Source: Alistipes montrealensis (lineage in GTDB: Bacteria; Bacteroidota; Bacteroidia; Bacteroidales; Rikenellaceae). From it: a stretch of 64,000 bases of DNA. Below, piece after piece: positions 31,754-39,727 of this stretch (the first letter of the stretch is position 1; every line of letters begins with the position of its first letter). Below the pieces are notes generated by a model that did no database searches, was not told the origin of the DNA, and worked only from the letters and a program-made list of their open reading frames with translations. The stretch is from contig NZ_JAGYXY010000003.1 of assembly GCF_018362775.1 (NCBI RefSeq), positions 124,001 to 188,000 of the forward strand. The letters run 5' to 3'. Position numbers and translations under genes: made by a program.

Positions 31754-32716
31754 TCAGTGACCGTAATTGGCGTCGATGTAGTCGGAAATATCGAAGTCCT
31801 TGGGCACTTCCGGCACATCGAGCGGCGTGACGTAGGTGTCGATTACGAGCGGCTGGCGTTTGAAGACCAGTTTTTCGAGGAACGAATCGATCTCGCTGCG
31901 GTTCTCGGTCATCGGACGCCACGCCATCGAATGGTTCGTATTGGCGACCGAGTAGAACCAGTGCGGAACCTTGCGGCGCGTGAGGTCGTCGGCAATGTGT
32001 TTCGAACCGAACAAATACACTCCGTCGACTCCGACCACACCGTAGGGAACGTTGCGGTCGGCATCGCCGTGAAAAAGCATTATCGGCGCGGGATTGCGTG
32101 TCCAGCGCAACTCGCCTTGCATGTCGCAAATAGCTCCGGCAAAAGCGATTACCCCAGCATAGTTAAAGTCCTGCTTGAGTTTCTCGGCCGCCATCGGATG
32201 TGCGTTACAAATGCCGTATTCACCCATCAATACCGTGATGGCTCCGGCGCTCGACCCGCACGTCACGATCCGGGCGGGATCGACATCCGGCATGTGTCCG
32301 CAGATGTAGGCCGTAGCGTCGTACAAATCTTCGGTCGCCATCGAAAGCGTCGATTCCAACGCCTGCGTGAAATGGGCTTCATCGAGCAGCCCGGCCGCTT
32401 TTGCCCGCTTCATCCCCAGCCGGTAGTCGATCGAGACGACGACAAATCCCCGGCGGGCATAATAGTCGAAGAAGGGCTGGAAACGCCGGTTGTCCCGTGT
32501 TCCGGTCATGAACCCGCCGCCGAAAAGGAACACCAGGCAGGGTTTCAACCGGCTGTCGGGCGTGAGGGCAGCATAACGGTCCAGCCGCAGCGTATCGGCG
32601 TCGTGCACGGCATATGCGAAGGTGGTCTTTTCGATTTTCCACGGCGCGGCGCCGTCATTCTGCGCCCCGGCCGTAGCCGCCAGGAACAGTGCAACGATCA
32701 GAAACAAGCGTCTCAT
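31754..32716 (-). CDS. Secreted alpha/beta-hydrolase (carboxylesterase-like)
   Basis: 320-aa protein with a signal peptide (MRRLFLIVALFLAATAGAQ). The alpha/beta-hydrolase core has the oxyanion segment 'LVFLFGGGFMTGTRDN' (an FGGGF variant of HGGG), 'VVVSIDYRLGMK', the nucleophile elbow 'GSSAGAI', an acid in 'HGDADRNVPY' and a His in 'NTNHSMAW'. This fits the carboxylesterase/lipase (BD-FAE, esterase D) group acting in the periplasm. It is the last gene of the glyA-DUF2461-esterase operon, with only 1 nt between it and DUF2461. Confidence 0.82.
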   Translation of the reverse strand: MRRLFLIVALFLAATAGAQNDGAAPWKIEKTTFAYAVHDADTLRLDRYAALTPDSRLKPCLVFLFGGGFMTGTRDNRRFQPFFDYYARRGFVVVSIDYRLGMKRAKAAGLLDEAHFTQALESTLSMATEDLYDATAYICGHMPDVDPARIVTCGSSAGAITVLMGEYGICNAHPMAAEKLKQDFNYAGVIAFAGAICDMQGELRWTRNPAPIMLFHGDADRNVPYGVVGVDGVYLFGSKHIADDLTRRKVPHWFYSVANTNHSMAWRPMTENRSEIDSFLEKLVFKRQPLVIDTYVTPLDVPEVPKDFDISDYIDANYGH

Positions 32717-32717
32717 G

Positions 32718-33398
32718 CTACTTCATCTCTTCGTAGGCGTACTGGATCGCACGGTTCAGAATGGCGATGAACGGCTGCGTGCGGCGGAACTCCTCGACGG
32801 TCCGGTCGAGCAGGCCGGGAGCCAGCAGGAACTCCTCGGTGATCGGCTGTTCGATGTAGAAATCCTTCAGCTTCAGCATCTCGGCATATTCGCTGTCGGC
32901 CGGAAACCCGGTCGGAACCCGCTTGAGCTTGTTGTTGTCGCACAACCGGAAGCCTTTGGCCTTTTTGATCGCCGCCTCGATTTCCGCACCGTTGTCGAGA
33001 ACCTCCTCCCGGATCGAACGCAGAACCGTCGGTTCGATGCAGACGGCTCCCGCCGAAAGCAGGTTGCACCACACCAGTGAGTCGGCACAGGGTTCGATGT
33101 GGAAATAGTAGCCCGCATAACCCGATTTCTTGCCCTTCGGAGCGATGTAGGCCCCGATGTAGTTCTTATAGGGCGTCTTGTCGTTCGAGAAGCGCGTGTC
33201 GCGGGCAATGCGGTAGGTGCAGTCCTGCGGACGCAGGCCGCGCACCGTGGGATCGAACGACGCGATGCCCTCGATCAGTTGCCCGGTGAAATCGGCGAAC
33301 CGCCCTTTCACCCGGGTCCATTCGGCGCGATTGGCGTCGAACCACTCCCGGGTGTTGTTGTCGTGCAGCCGGCGGAAGAAATCGATGACCTCTTTCAT
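32718..33398 (-). CDS. DUF2461 domain-containing protein
   Basis: 226-aa protein of the DUF2461 (TIGR02453) family. It opens 'FFRRLHDNNTREWFDANRAEW', a hallmark 'L..NN.R.WF..N...' motif, with later 'YRIARDTRFSNDKTPYKNYIGAYI' and 'GYYFHIEPC'. No enzyme function is established to my knowledge. It lies directly between glyA (1 nt) and the esterase, so it is co-transcribed. Confidence 0.88.
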   Translation of the reverse strand: MKEVIDFFRRLHDNNTREWFDANRAEWTRVKGRFADFTGQLIEGIASFDPTVRGLRPQDCTYRIARDTRFSNDKTPYKNYIGAYIAPKGKKSGYAGYYFHIEPCADSLVWCNLLSAGAVCIEPTVLRSIREEVLDNGAEIEAAIKKAKGFRLCDNNKLKRVPTGFPADSEYAEMLKLKDFYIEQPITEEFLLAPGLLDRTVEEFRRTQPFIAILNRAIQYAYEEMK

Positions 33399-33399
33399 A

Positions 33400-34680
33400 T
33401 TACCATGCGAAAAGCGGATAGTCGGCCATCAGGGCGTTCACGTCCTTGCGCACGGCGGCGATATTGGCTTCGTTCTCCGGATCGTGCAGCACACGGTCGA
33501 TCAGCCCGACGATGTAGTCCATCTTGTCCTCCTTCAGGCCGCGGGTCGTGATGGCCGGAGTACCGAAGCGAAGTCCCGAGGTCTGGAACGGCGAACGGCT
33601 GTCGAAAGGAACCATGTTCTTGTTGGTGGTGATGTCGGCTGCCACGAGGCACTTCTCGGCCAGCTTACCCGTCAGTTCGGGGAATTTCGTGCGCAGGTCG
33701 ACGAGCATCAGGTGGTTGTCCGTACCGCCCGAAACGATCTTGTAACCGCGCTTGACGAAGGCTGCGGCCATGGCGGCGGCGTTCTTCTGCACCTGCGCCT
33801 GGTACTCCTTGTAGGCGGGTTCCAGCGCTTCGCCGAAAGCGACGGCCTTGGCAGCGATGACATGCTCCAGCGGACCGCCCTGAATACCCGGGAAAACGGC
33901 CGAATTGAGAATCTGCGACATCATCTTCACGGCGCCCTTCGGCGTGGTCTGTCCCCAGGGATTTTCGAAGTCCTTACCCATCAGGATAATGCCGCCGCGC
34001 GGTCCGCGCAGGGTCTTGTGGGTCGTCGAGGTGACGATATGGGCGTATTTAACGGGATTCTCCAGCAGTCCGGCGGCAATCAGGCCCGCCGTGTGGGCCA
34101 TGTCCACGAGCAGCAGAGCGCCTACCTTGTCGGCGATCTCGCGCATGCGTTTGTAGTCCCATTCGCGCGAATAGGCCGAAGCGCCGCCGACGATCAGTTT
34201 GGGCTTGCACTCCAGGGCTTTGCGCTCCATGGCGTCGTAGTCGATCGTACCGGTCGCCTCGTCGAGCTGGTAGCCTACGGCCTCGAAATATTTACCCGAC
34301 ATGTTGACCGGCGAACCGTGTGAAAGGTGTCCTCCGTGCGACAGGTCGAGGCCCATGAAAGTGTCGCCCGGCTGCATGCAGGCGAAGAAAACGGCCATGT
34401 TGGCCTGCGCGCCCGAGTGGGGCTGCACGTTGGCGTATTCCGCGCCGTAAAGACGGCAGATGCGCTCGATGGCCAGCGTCTCGACTTTGTCCACGACTTC
34501 GCAGCCGCCGTAGTAACGTGCCCCGGGATATCCCTCGGCGTATTTATTGGTCAGTACCGAGCCCATGGCCTCCATCACCTGCTCGCTGACGAAGTTCTCC
34601 GAAGCGATCAGCTCGATGCCATGCATCTGACGGCTGCGCTCGGCGGCAATCAAATCGAAAATCTGGGAATCTCTTTTCAT
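33400..34680 (-). CDS. glyA: Serine hydroxymethyltransferase
   Basis: 426-aa PLP enzyme that interconverts serine plus tetrahydrofolate with glycine plus methylene-THF. '[39 protein letters not shown]' is the N-terminal signature, '[12 protein letters not shown]' follows, and '[18 protein letters not shown]' contains the PLP-lysine. The length is normal. It is the first gene of a three-gene minus-strand operon; a TATCTTTA box (complement of 34716-34723) lies 35 nt upstream without a well-spaced -33. Confidence 0.97.
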   Translation of the reverse strand: MKRDSQIFDLIAAERSRQMHGIELIASENFVSEQVMEAMGSVLTNKYAEGYPGARYYGGCEVVDKVETLAIERICRLYGAEYANVQPHSGAQANMAVFFACMQPGDTFMGLDLSHGGHLSHGSPVNMSGKYFEAVGYQLDEATGTIDYDAMERKALECKPKLIVGGASAYSREWDYKRMREIADKVGALLLVDMAHTAGLIAAGLLENPVKYAHIVTSTTHKTLRGPRGGIILMGKDFENPWGQTTPKGAVKMMSQILNSAVFPGIQGGPLEHVIAAKAVAFGEALEPAYKEYQAQVQKNAAAMAAAFVKRGYKIVSGGTDNHLMLVDLRTKFPELTGKLAEKCLVAADITTNKNMVPFDSRSPFQTSGLRFGTPAITTRGLKEDKMDYIVGLIDRVLHDPENEANIAAVRKDVNALMADYPLFAW

Positions 34681-34775
34681 TATAGTAAGGGTTTATGAAA
34701 TGCTTTTATGGCTGGTAAAGATAAGCAAAAATGCCGAAATTAGAGTACTGCGCAAAGGTTTAAGATATTTTTTGC

Positions 34776-34783
34776 TATCTTTG
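34776..34783 (+). promoter_or_regulatory. -7 element upstream of fabG
   Basis: A perfect TATCTTTG, 43 nt before the fabG ATG. No good TTTG was found at 19-21 nt upstream. Confidence 0.6.
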
Positions 34784-34826
34784 TGCTGCAAAATTGGTAG
34801 ATAGTACCTTAAAAAATAGAACCATT

Positions 34827-35573
34827 ATGAAATTACTGGACGGAAAAGTGGCCGTTGTAACCGGCGCCGCACGCGGCATCGGCAAGGCCATTGCACTCGA
34901 ATTTGCCAAAGAAGGCGCCAACGTAGCGTTCACCGACCTCGTGATCGACGAGAACGGCAAGGCTACCGAAGCCGAGATCGCAGCGCTGGGCGTGAAAGCC
35001 AAGGGCTACGCTTCGAACGCCGCCAACTTCGAAGAGACGCACAAGGTCATCGAAGAGATCGTGAAGGATTTCGGTCGCATCGACATCCTCGTAAACAATG
35101 CCGGAATCACGAAGGACGGCCTGATGATGCGCATGTCGGAGGCCCAGTGGGACGCCGTGCTGACGGTGAACCTCAAGTCGGCGTTCAACTTCATCCATGC
35201 CGTAACGCCCGTCATGGCCAAGCAGAAGAGCGGCTCGATCATCAACATGTCGTCGGTGGTGGGAGTCAGCGGCAACGCCGGCCAGTGCAACTATTCGGCG
35301 TCGAAAGCCGGTATGATCGGCCTCGCGAAGTCGATCGCCAAGGAGATGGGCCCCCGCGGTATCCGCGCCAACGCCATCGCTCCGGGCTTCATCATGACCG
35401 AGATGACCGACAAACTGCCCGACGAGGTGAAGGAAGGCTGGTACAAGCAGATTCCGCTTCGCCGCGGAGGTACGCCGGAAGACGTTGCCAAGGTGGCGTT
35501 GTTCCTCGCTTCGGACCTTTCGTCGTATGTCAGCGGACAGGTTATCCACTGCTGCGGCGCGATGAACTGCTAA
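34827..35573 (+). CDS. fabG: 3-oxoacyl-ACP reductase FabG
   Basis: 248-aa short-chain dehydrogenase, the NADPH-dependent ketoacyl reduction step of fatty-acid elongation. 'VVTGAARGIGKAIALEFAKEGA' is the cofactor loop, 'LVNNAGIT' the NNAG motif, and 'INMSSVVGVSGNAGQCNYSASKAG' the Ser-Tyr-x-x-x-Lys active site. 'PRGIRANAIAPGFIMTEMT' and the C-terminal 'YVSGQVIHCCGAM' match FabG rather than a generic SDR. ATG 34827 follows the promoter; an in-frame TTG at 34794 is rejected. It is monocistronic and ends at a terminator. Confidence 0.93.
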   Translation: MKLLDGKVAVVTGAARGIGKAIALEFAKEGANVAFTDLVIDENGKATEAEIAALGVKAKGYASNAANFEETHKVIEEIVKDFGRIDILVNNAGITKDGLMMRMSEAQWDAVLTVNLKSAFNFIHAVTPVMAKQKSGSIINMSSVVGVSGNAGQCNYSASKAGMIGLAKSIAKEMGPRGIRANAIAPGFIMTEMTDKLPDEVKEGWYKQIPLRRGGTPEDVAKVALFLASDLSSYVSGQVIHCCGAMNC

Positions 35574-35636
35574 AAAACAATAGACGGCAAAAGAATCGCA
35601 GAGAAGATGCCGTCAGGCATCAGCCGAAAATAAGAG

Positions 35637-35668
35637 CGTCCGCCAAGTTTACTTGGACGGACGTTTTT
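35637..35668 (+). terminator. fabG terminator
   Basis: CGTCCGCCAAGT (35637-35648) pairs with ACTTGG-CGGACG (35651-35663, one A bulged), followed by five T. Confidence 0.87.
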
Positions 35669-35847
35669 ATTTGCAGTCAGGGAGTTTTTGCAATTCTTTT
35701 ACTGTTATTGCGCCGCCAGCAGTCACGGGCGGAGGAGCGGAACGAAGCGAAGGTAAATCCCGCCGCAGATAATCCGGAACCGCCCGTCGCCCTGTGCAAC
35801 TTGCATCTTTTTTGCTATCTTTGAGGCTGTAACGGCGTCGATTCGCA

Positions 35848-35878
35848 TTTGCACCCGTCAGGCTTTTTACTATCTTTG
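35848..35878 (+). promoter_or_regulatory. Promoter of the PorV-like gene, abutting its start codon
   Basis: TTTG (35848-35851), a 19-nt spacer and TATCTTTG (35871-35878). Only five bases separate the -7 box from the ATG at 35884, so transcription should start at or next to the A of the start codon. A second -7 box (35816-35823) further upstream could supply a leadered transcript. Confidence 0.75.
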
Positions 35879-35883
35879 CAACT

Positions 35884-36759
35884 ATGAAACGATTCGTAAC
35901 CCTGCTGGCCGCACTGGCCGCGCTCCACACATACGCCCAGGAGGCGACGCTCCCCAGCCCCGACGCCAAGTCGCTGGGCATGGGCGGCGTGATGATGACC
36001 ACCCTTTCCGGCTCGCACGCCATTTACAACAACTCCTCGACGGCCATTTTCTCGAACACGCCGTCGCAGATATCCTCGTCCTACTACGGGCAGCAGAACT
36101 TCGACTACTATGCCGTATCGGGATTTTGCCGCTTCGACAACATCAACCTCGTGCAGGCCGGCTGGCGGCAGTACCTGCGCGGACACGGAAACAACGACAT
36201 GGCCGTCGATCTGGGTTATTCGCGCCGCATCGGCGACAAATGGGCCGTCGGACTCGTAGGCCGCTACATGCACCTGAAACGTTCGGACGCTACAGCCGAC
36301 GCATTGGCCGTGGACCTGAGCGCCGCTTACCAACTGCCGCTGGAGAATGTCGGCAGCTATTCGACGCTGCGGGCGGGAGCCAAACTGGGGAATCTGGGCG
36401 GCTATCTGCGCAGCACGGGATATACCCTGCCGATGGATTTCACGGTAGGCGCCGCCCTGGATACGTTTCTTTCCGACGCCCACGAAATCACGGTCGGAAC
36501 CGACCTGGGCTACTATTTTTCGCCCGCCGAGGTCCGCGGGTTTCAAATGTCGCTGGGCGCCGAGTACAACCTGATGCAACTCGTGCAACTGCGTACGGGC
36601 TACCATTACGGCGAACGGCGCGACTATTACCCGAGCTACTGGACCGTCGGCGCGGGTCTGCGCATCCTTCACCTGCGGCTCGATTTCGCCTACCTCTTCG
36701 CCAAAAAACACACACTGCTGCGCAATACGTACAGCATCAGTTTCGGACTCGATTTCTGA
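35884..36759 (+). CDS. PorV/PorQ-family outer-membrane beta-barrel protein
   Basis: 291-aa exported protein with signal peptide (MKRFVTLLAALAALHTYAQ) and a mature start 'SPDAKSLGMGGVMMTTLSGSHAIYNNSSTAI', the conserved N-terminal hatch of PorV/PorQ (UPF0164/FadL-like) proteins. Alternating strands continue to the final 'YSISFGLDF', ending in an aromatic C-terminus as expected for Bam substrates. PorV and PorQ take part in type IX secretion in related bacteria, but no other T9SS gene is in the window, so its function here is unproven. Confidence 0.78.
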   Translation: MKRFVTLLAALAALHTYAQEATLPSPDAKSLGMGGVMMTTLSGSHAIYNNSSTAIFSNTPSQISSSYYGQQNFDYYAVSGFCRFDNINLVQAGWRQYLRGHGNNDMAVDLGYSRRIGDKWAVGLVGRYMHLKRSDATADALAVDLSAAYQLPLENVGSYSTLRAGAKLGNLGGYLRSTGYTLPMDFTVGAALDTFLSDAHEITVGTDLGYYFSPAEVRGFQMSLGAEYNLMQLVQLRTGYHYGERRDYYPSYWTVGAGLRILHLRLDFAYLFAKKHTLLRNTYSISFGLDF

Positions 36760-36764
36760 TCCGG

Positions 36765-37244
36765 TTATTTTCGGCAAAGACTTTCCAGAATCCCTTCGCA
36801 GCCGTCCTCCAGCATGTCGAGCACCAGCTCGAACCCTTCGTGTCCCTCGTAATAGGGGTCGGGAACGTACGTGCGGTCGGGATGACGGCGGCAGAACTCC
36901 GCCATGCGGAATATCTTCCGGGCGGCCTCGCGCGACGGCGCCAGCCGGTTGAGCGACTCGTAATTCATATCATCCATCGCCACGATCATATCGAAGCGTT
37001 CGAAGTCCTCCTCGCGGACCTGCCGGGAACGGTGTGTCAGCGCATAACCGCGGCGTGAGGCTGCACTGCGCATGCGTGAATCGGGCAGTTCGCCCCGGTG
37101 TCCCCCGTAGGTTCCCGCAGAGTCGATTTCGAAGTTGCCGGCCACTCCTTTTTCCTCCACGATACGGTGCATGATACCGTCGGCGGCCGGAGAGCGGCAA
37201 ATATTGCCCAAACAGACGAATAAAATCCTTGTTTTCATATCCAT
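36765..37244 (-). CDS. Low-molecular-weight protein-tyrosine phosphatase
   Basis: 159-aa phosphatase with the P-loop 'VCLGNICRSP' (C-x5-R-S) near the N-terminus and the general acid in 'YVPDPYYEG'. 'DSAGTYGGHRGELPDSRM' and 'SRQVREEDFERFDMIVAMD' are typical. Family members dephosphorylate phosphotyrosine proteins, often tyrosine kinases of capsule synthesis; no such kinase is nearby. The start is either ATG 37244 (MDMK) or ATG 37238 (MK). A TATCTTTG -7 box ends only 4 nt before the former. Confidence 0.92.
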   Translation of the reverse strand: MDMKTRILFVCLGNICRSPAADGIMHRIVEEKGVAGNFEIDSAGTYGGHRGELPDSRMRSAASRRGYALTHRSRQVREEDFERFDMIVAMDDMNYESLNRLAPSREAARKIFRMAEFCRRHPDRTYVPDPYYEGHEGFELVLDMLEDGCEGILESLCRK

Positions 37245-37248
37245 AGGG

Positions 37249-37256
37249 CAAAGATA
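37249..37256 (-). promoter_or_regulatory. -7 element of the tyrosine-phosphatase gene
   Basis: Minus-strand TATCTTTG (complement of 37249-37256), with a TTTG (complement of 37274-37277) 17 nt upstream. It lies 4 nt from the first possible ATG and 10 nt from the second. Confidence 0.6.
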
Positions 37257-37294
37257 GGAAAAATTCCGGAACGCAAATTGCAGGATACGGGGGC

Positions 37295-37723
37295 ATGAGA
37301 AAAAGAATTTCAGACTGGATCGAACAATACAGGTGCATGGACTGGGCGGTGCTCTACCTGCGGCTGTTCACGGGTGGCATGATGTTATTTCACAACATCG
37401 GCAAAATACAGAATTACAACGAGATAATCAATTCATATCCATCGTTGCTTTACATCAATTCCGCCGCCGTATTCGTCGTCGTCACGGTGGTCGAAGTACT
37501 TCTTTCGGTACTTATCATTATGGGGCTCTGGGTGCGGATGTCGGCCTTCCTGATGTCGCTGGGCATCCTCCTGGCATTCGCCTGGGGCGGATTCGGTGCC
37601 GGGGAATTGGAATTCACATGGCTCGGGGTCTATGTATTCCTGATCGTTTCGGGCGGCGGGCTCTACGCCTTCGACGCGGCGCTTACCCCTCCCGACAGAA
37701 AAAAACAACGAATCGAACAATAA
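37295..37723 (+). CDS. DoxX family membrane protein
   Basis: 142-aa inner-membrane protein with four hydrophobic segments. 'WAVLYLRLFTGGMMLFHNIGKIQNY' is the usual DoxX first helix with the 'R...G..ml.HG..K' pattern, followed by 'AAVFVVVTVVEVLLSVLIIMGLWVRMSAFLMSLGILLAFAWGG'. DoxX-like proteins have been linked to quinone and redox homeostasis, but the function of this one is unknown. It is transcribed away from the phosphatase gene, with only 50 nt between them. Confidence 0.83.
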   Translation: MRKRISDWIEQYRCMDWAVLYLRLFTGGMMLFHNIGKIQNYNEIINSYPSLLYINSAAVFVVVTVVEVLLSVLIIMGLWVRMSAFLMSLGILLAFAWGGFGAGELEFTWLGVYVFLIVSGGGLYAFDAALTPPDRKKQRIEQ

Positions 37724-37739
37724 TAACCATCCCCTTCGT

Positions 37740-37769
37740 CTTGATCTTCGAAGAAATATCGTACCTTTG
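37740..37769 (+). promoter_or_regulatory. Promoter of the YtfJ-like gene
   Basis: CTTG (37740-37743), an 18-nt spacer and TACCTTTG (37762-37769), 42 nt before the ATG at 37812. Confidence 0.65.
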
Positions 37770-37811
37770 CCGCGATTTGTTTTCATTAGAAACCAACAAA
37801 AACAGAACGTA

Positions 37812-38330
37812 ATGAAGATGAAAGTAATCGTGATGCTGGCCGCTTTCGCGCTGACCGCATCGGTTGCAACGGCACAGGAGCTGCCCCGCAAAGTACAGAA
37901 TGTCGAAGTGCTCGACCTGGACGGGAATCCGGCCAAGCTGCCCTATTTCGGCGAAAAGAACCTGATGATATTCTATGTGGATCCCGACCGTCACAAACAG
38001 AACGAGGATTTCACGATCGAACTGGAGCAAAACCACCGCGCCGAGAGCGATAACATTTACGGCTTCGGGGTGATGAACCTCAAGGACGCCCCGATGGTTC
38101 CCAACGGCATGGCCCGCAACATGGCCAAGAAGCGCACGGCCAAGAACGGCGCGACGGTGCTGGCCGACCAGGACCGCATCCTGAGCACGGCATGGGCGCT
38201 GGGCGACTGCAACAACCAATTCGTGCTGATGATCGTATCGAAGGAAGGCGAACTGGTGTTCCTGCGCAAGGGAGTTCTCTCCGAGGCCGACAAGCAAGCC
38301 TTTTACGCAACCATCGACAAGTATAAATAA
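37812..38330 (+). CDS. Periplasmic thioredoxin-fold protein (YtfJ-like), no active-site cysteines
   Basis: 172-aa protein with a signal peptide (MKVIVMLAAFALTASVATAQ). 'QNVEVLDLDGNPAKLPYFGEKNLMIFYVDPDRHKQNEDF' resembles the start of a redoxin domain and the YtfJ family, with 'ATVLADQDRILSTAWALGD' and 'FVLMIVSKEGELVFLRKG' as later core strands. The only cysteine is in 'GDCNNQF'; there is no CxxC, so it is unlikely to be a standard oxidoreductase. Its function is unknown. ATG 37812 is used because an in-frame upstream start overlaps the promoter. Confidence 0.7.
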   Translation: MKMKVIVMLAAFALTASVATAQELPRKVQNVEVLDLDGNPAKLPYFGEKNLMIFYVDPDRHKQNEDFTIELEQNHRAESDNIYGFGVMNLKDAPMVPNGMARNMAKKRTAKNGATVLADQDRILSTAWALGDCNNQFVLMIVSKEGELVFLRKGVLSEADKQAFYATIDKYK

Positions 38331-38417
38331 TATATTCCGGATCGTATCCGGCGTTATCCGGTCCCGTGTGAGAAATCCGGCGGTCTCCGGCTCACGGTAT
38401 TGTGCCGTGCCTGCGAG

Positions 38418-38463
38418 TTTACTCCCACCCTAAACCCCTCCCGGAGAGGGGCTTTACTCACAC
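38418..38463. repeat. Hairpin flanked by 11-bp direct repeats
   Basis: TTTACTCCCAC (38418-38428) and TTTACTCACAC (38453-38463) flank a GC-rich hairpin (CCCCTC ... GAGGGG). It lies in the 185-nt gap before the Omp85-like gene. It could be a small dispersed repeat or a terminator remnant. Confidence 0.4.
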
Positions 38464-38515
38464 TGCCGACCTGTAACCGACGGATACGAAATACCGGATC
38501 ATAAACCGATCCCGA

Positions 38516-39712
38516 ATGTTTCGCCACCTCGCCGTCCTGCTTATCATAATCACTGGCCTGCACTTTACGGTGCGCGCCCAGGATTCCGGCATTCCCACGT
38601 CCGACGGCGATACACTCCATTACACCTATACCCCGCTGCCGCAGGAAGCTCCGAAAAAGAAGCCCTTTCTGCGGCGCGTCGTCGATTATTTCGGAGAGTC
38701 GACCACCGACAAGACCTTTGAGAAAAAGATCGACTTCACCTTCGCCGGCGGTCCCAGCTATTCGAAAAACACGAGTTTCGGCATCGGCCTGCTGGCCGCA
38801 GGGCTTTACCGCCTCGACCGTACGGATTCGATTACGTCCCCGTCGGACATCTCGATCTTCGGCAGCGTCTCGGTATCGGGATTCTATGCGCTGGGCGTCA
38901 CGGGAAACACGATCTTTTCGCGGAACAAGCGGCGCATAGACTACACGGTGATGTTCTCCTCGGCTCCCCGCAGCCTGTGGGGCATCGGTTACAACGCCGG
39001 GCGCTATAATCCCGAAAGTACCTATTCCGAGAAACACTACCTGGTCGAGGGACGTTACCTGCACGAGTTTCTGCCGCATGCCTATATCGGGGGACTGGTA
39101 AGTTTCGAGCACACCCGGGGGCTGAAATTCACCCAGCCGGAATACCTCCGCGGGGAGAAACTGAAATACACCGCCACGGGTGTCGGCGCGATCCTGGAGT
39201 ACGATTCGCGCGACTTCATCCCCAATCCGTTCCGGGGTATTTACGTGAGTTTCCAGGAGACGCTTTTCCTGAAAGGACTGGGCAACTGCGACAAGACGCT
39301 CTGGCGCACGACCTTCACGGCCGACGCCTACCAGCGGGTTTGGAAAGACGGCGTTCTTGCCGCCGATTTGTATGGCGTATTTAACTCTGACGGTACTCCG
39401 TGGCCGATGCTCGCCCGTATGGGCGGCAGCCAGCGGATGCGCGGCTACTACCAGGGCCGCTATACCGACAACGATATGATAACCGTTCAGGTCGAACTGC
39501 GCCAGCGCATCTGGCGGCGGATCGGATGTGCGGTGTGGGGCGGCGCGGGTAACGTTTTTCCCTCGCTGTCGCGCTTCGACTGGTCGCAGACGCTTCCGAA
39601 CTACGGCGTAGGCTTCCGGTGGGAACTGAAAAAACGGGTGAATGTACGCCTCGATTACGGATTCGGCAAGAAAACGAGCGGATTCCTGCTGAACATCAAC
39701 GAGGCTTTTTAA
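38516..39712 (+). CDS. Omp85/BamA-type outer-membrane barrel without POTRA domains
   Basis: 398-aa exported protein (signal MFRHLAVLLIIITGLHFTVRAQ). After a 60-residue linker comes a 16-strand-type barrel matching the Omp85/D15 surface-antigen domain: 'TGVGAILEYDSRDFIPNPFRGIYVSF' (the 'YDTRD....P..G' motif), 'MGGSQRMRGYYQGRYTDNDM' (counterpart of the L6 VRGF loop) and 'GVGFRWELKKRVNVRLDYGFG' near the end. It lacks the N-terminal POTRA repeats needed for insertase partners, so it belongs to the short 'BamA/TamA-like' group of unknown role. Confidence 0.82.
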   Translation: MFRHLAVLLIIITGLHFTVRAQDSGIPTSDGDTLHYTYTPLPQEAPKKKPFLRRVVDYFGESTTDKTFEKKIDFTFAGGPSYSKNTSFGIGLLAAGLYRLDRTDSITSPSDISIFGSVSVSGFYALGVTGNTIFSRNKRRIDYTVMFSSAPRSLWGIGYNAGRYNPESTYSEKHYLVEGRYLHEFLPHAYIGGLVSFEHTRGLKFTQPEYLRGEKLKYTATGVGAILEYDSRDFIPNPFRGIYVSFQETLFLKGLGNCDKTLWRTTFTADAYQRVWKDGVLAADLYGVFNSDGTPWPMLARMGGSQRMRGYYQGRYTDNDMITVQVELRQRIWRRIGCAVWGGAGNVFPSLSRFDWSQTLPNYGVGFRWELKKRVNVRLDYGFGKKTSGFLLNINEAF

Positions 39713-39727
39713 GAACGTACTTGACTT

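Larger units (their letters stand above)
35574..35883. other. 310-nt intergenic region between fabG and the PorV-like gene
   Basis: I see no gene. It contains the fabG terminator (35637-35668) and two tandem promoter boxes, TATCTTTG at 35816-35823 and the TTTG/TATCTTTG pair at 35848-35878. The stretch 35670-35800 has no recognisable feature. Confidence 0.6.
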
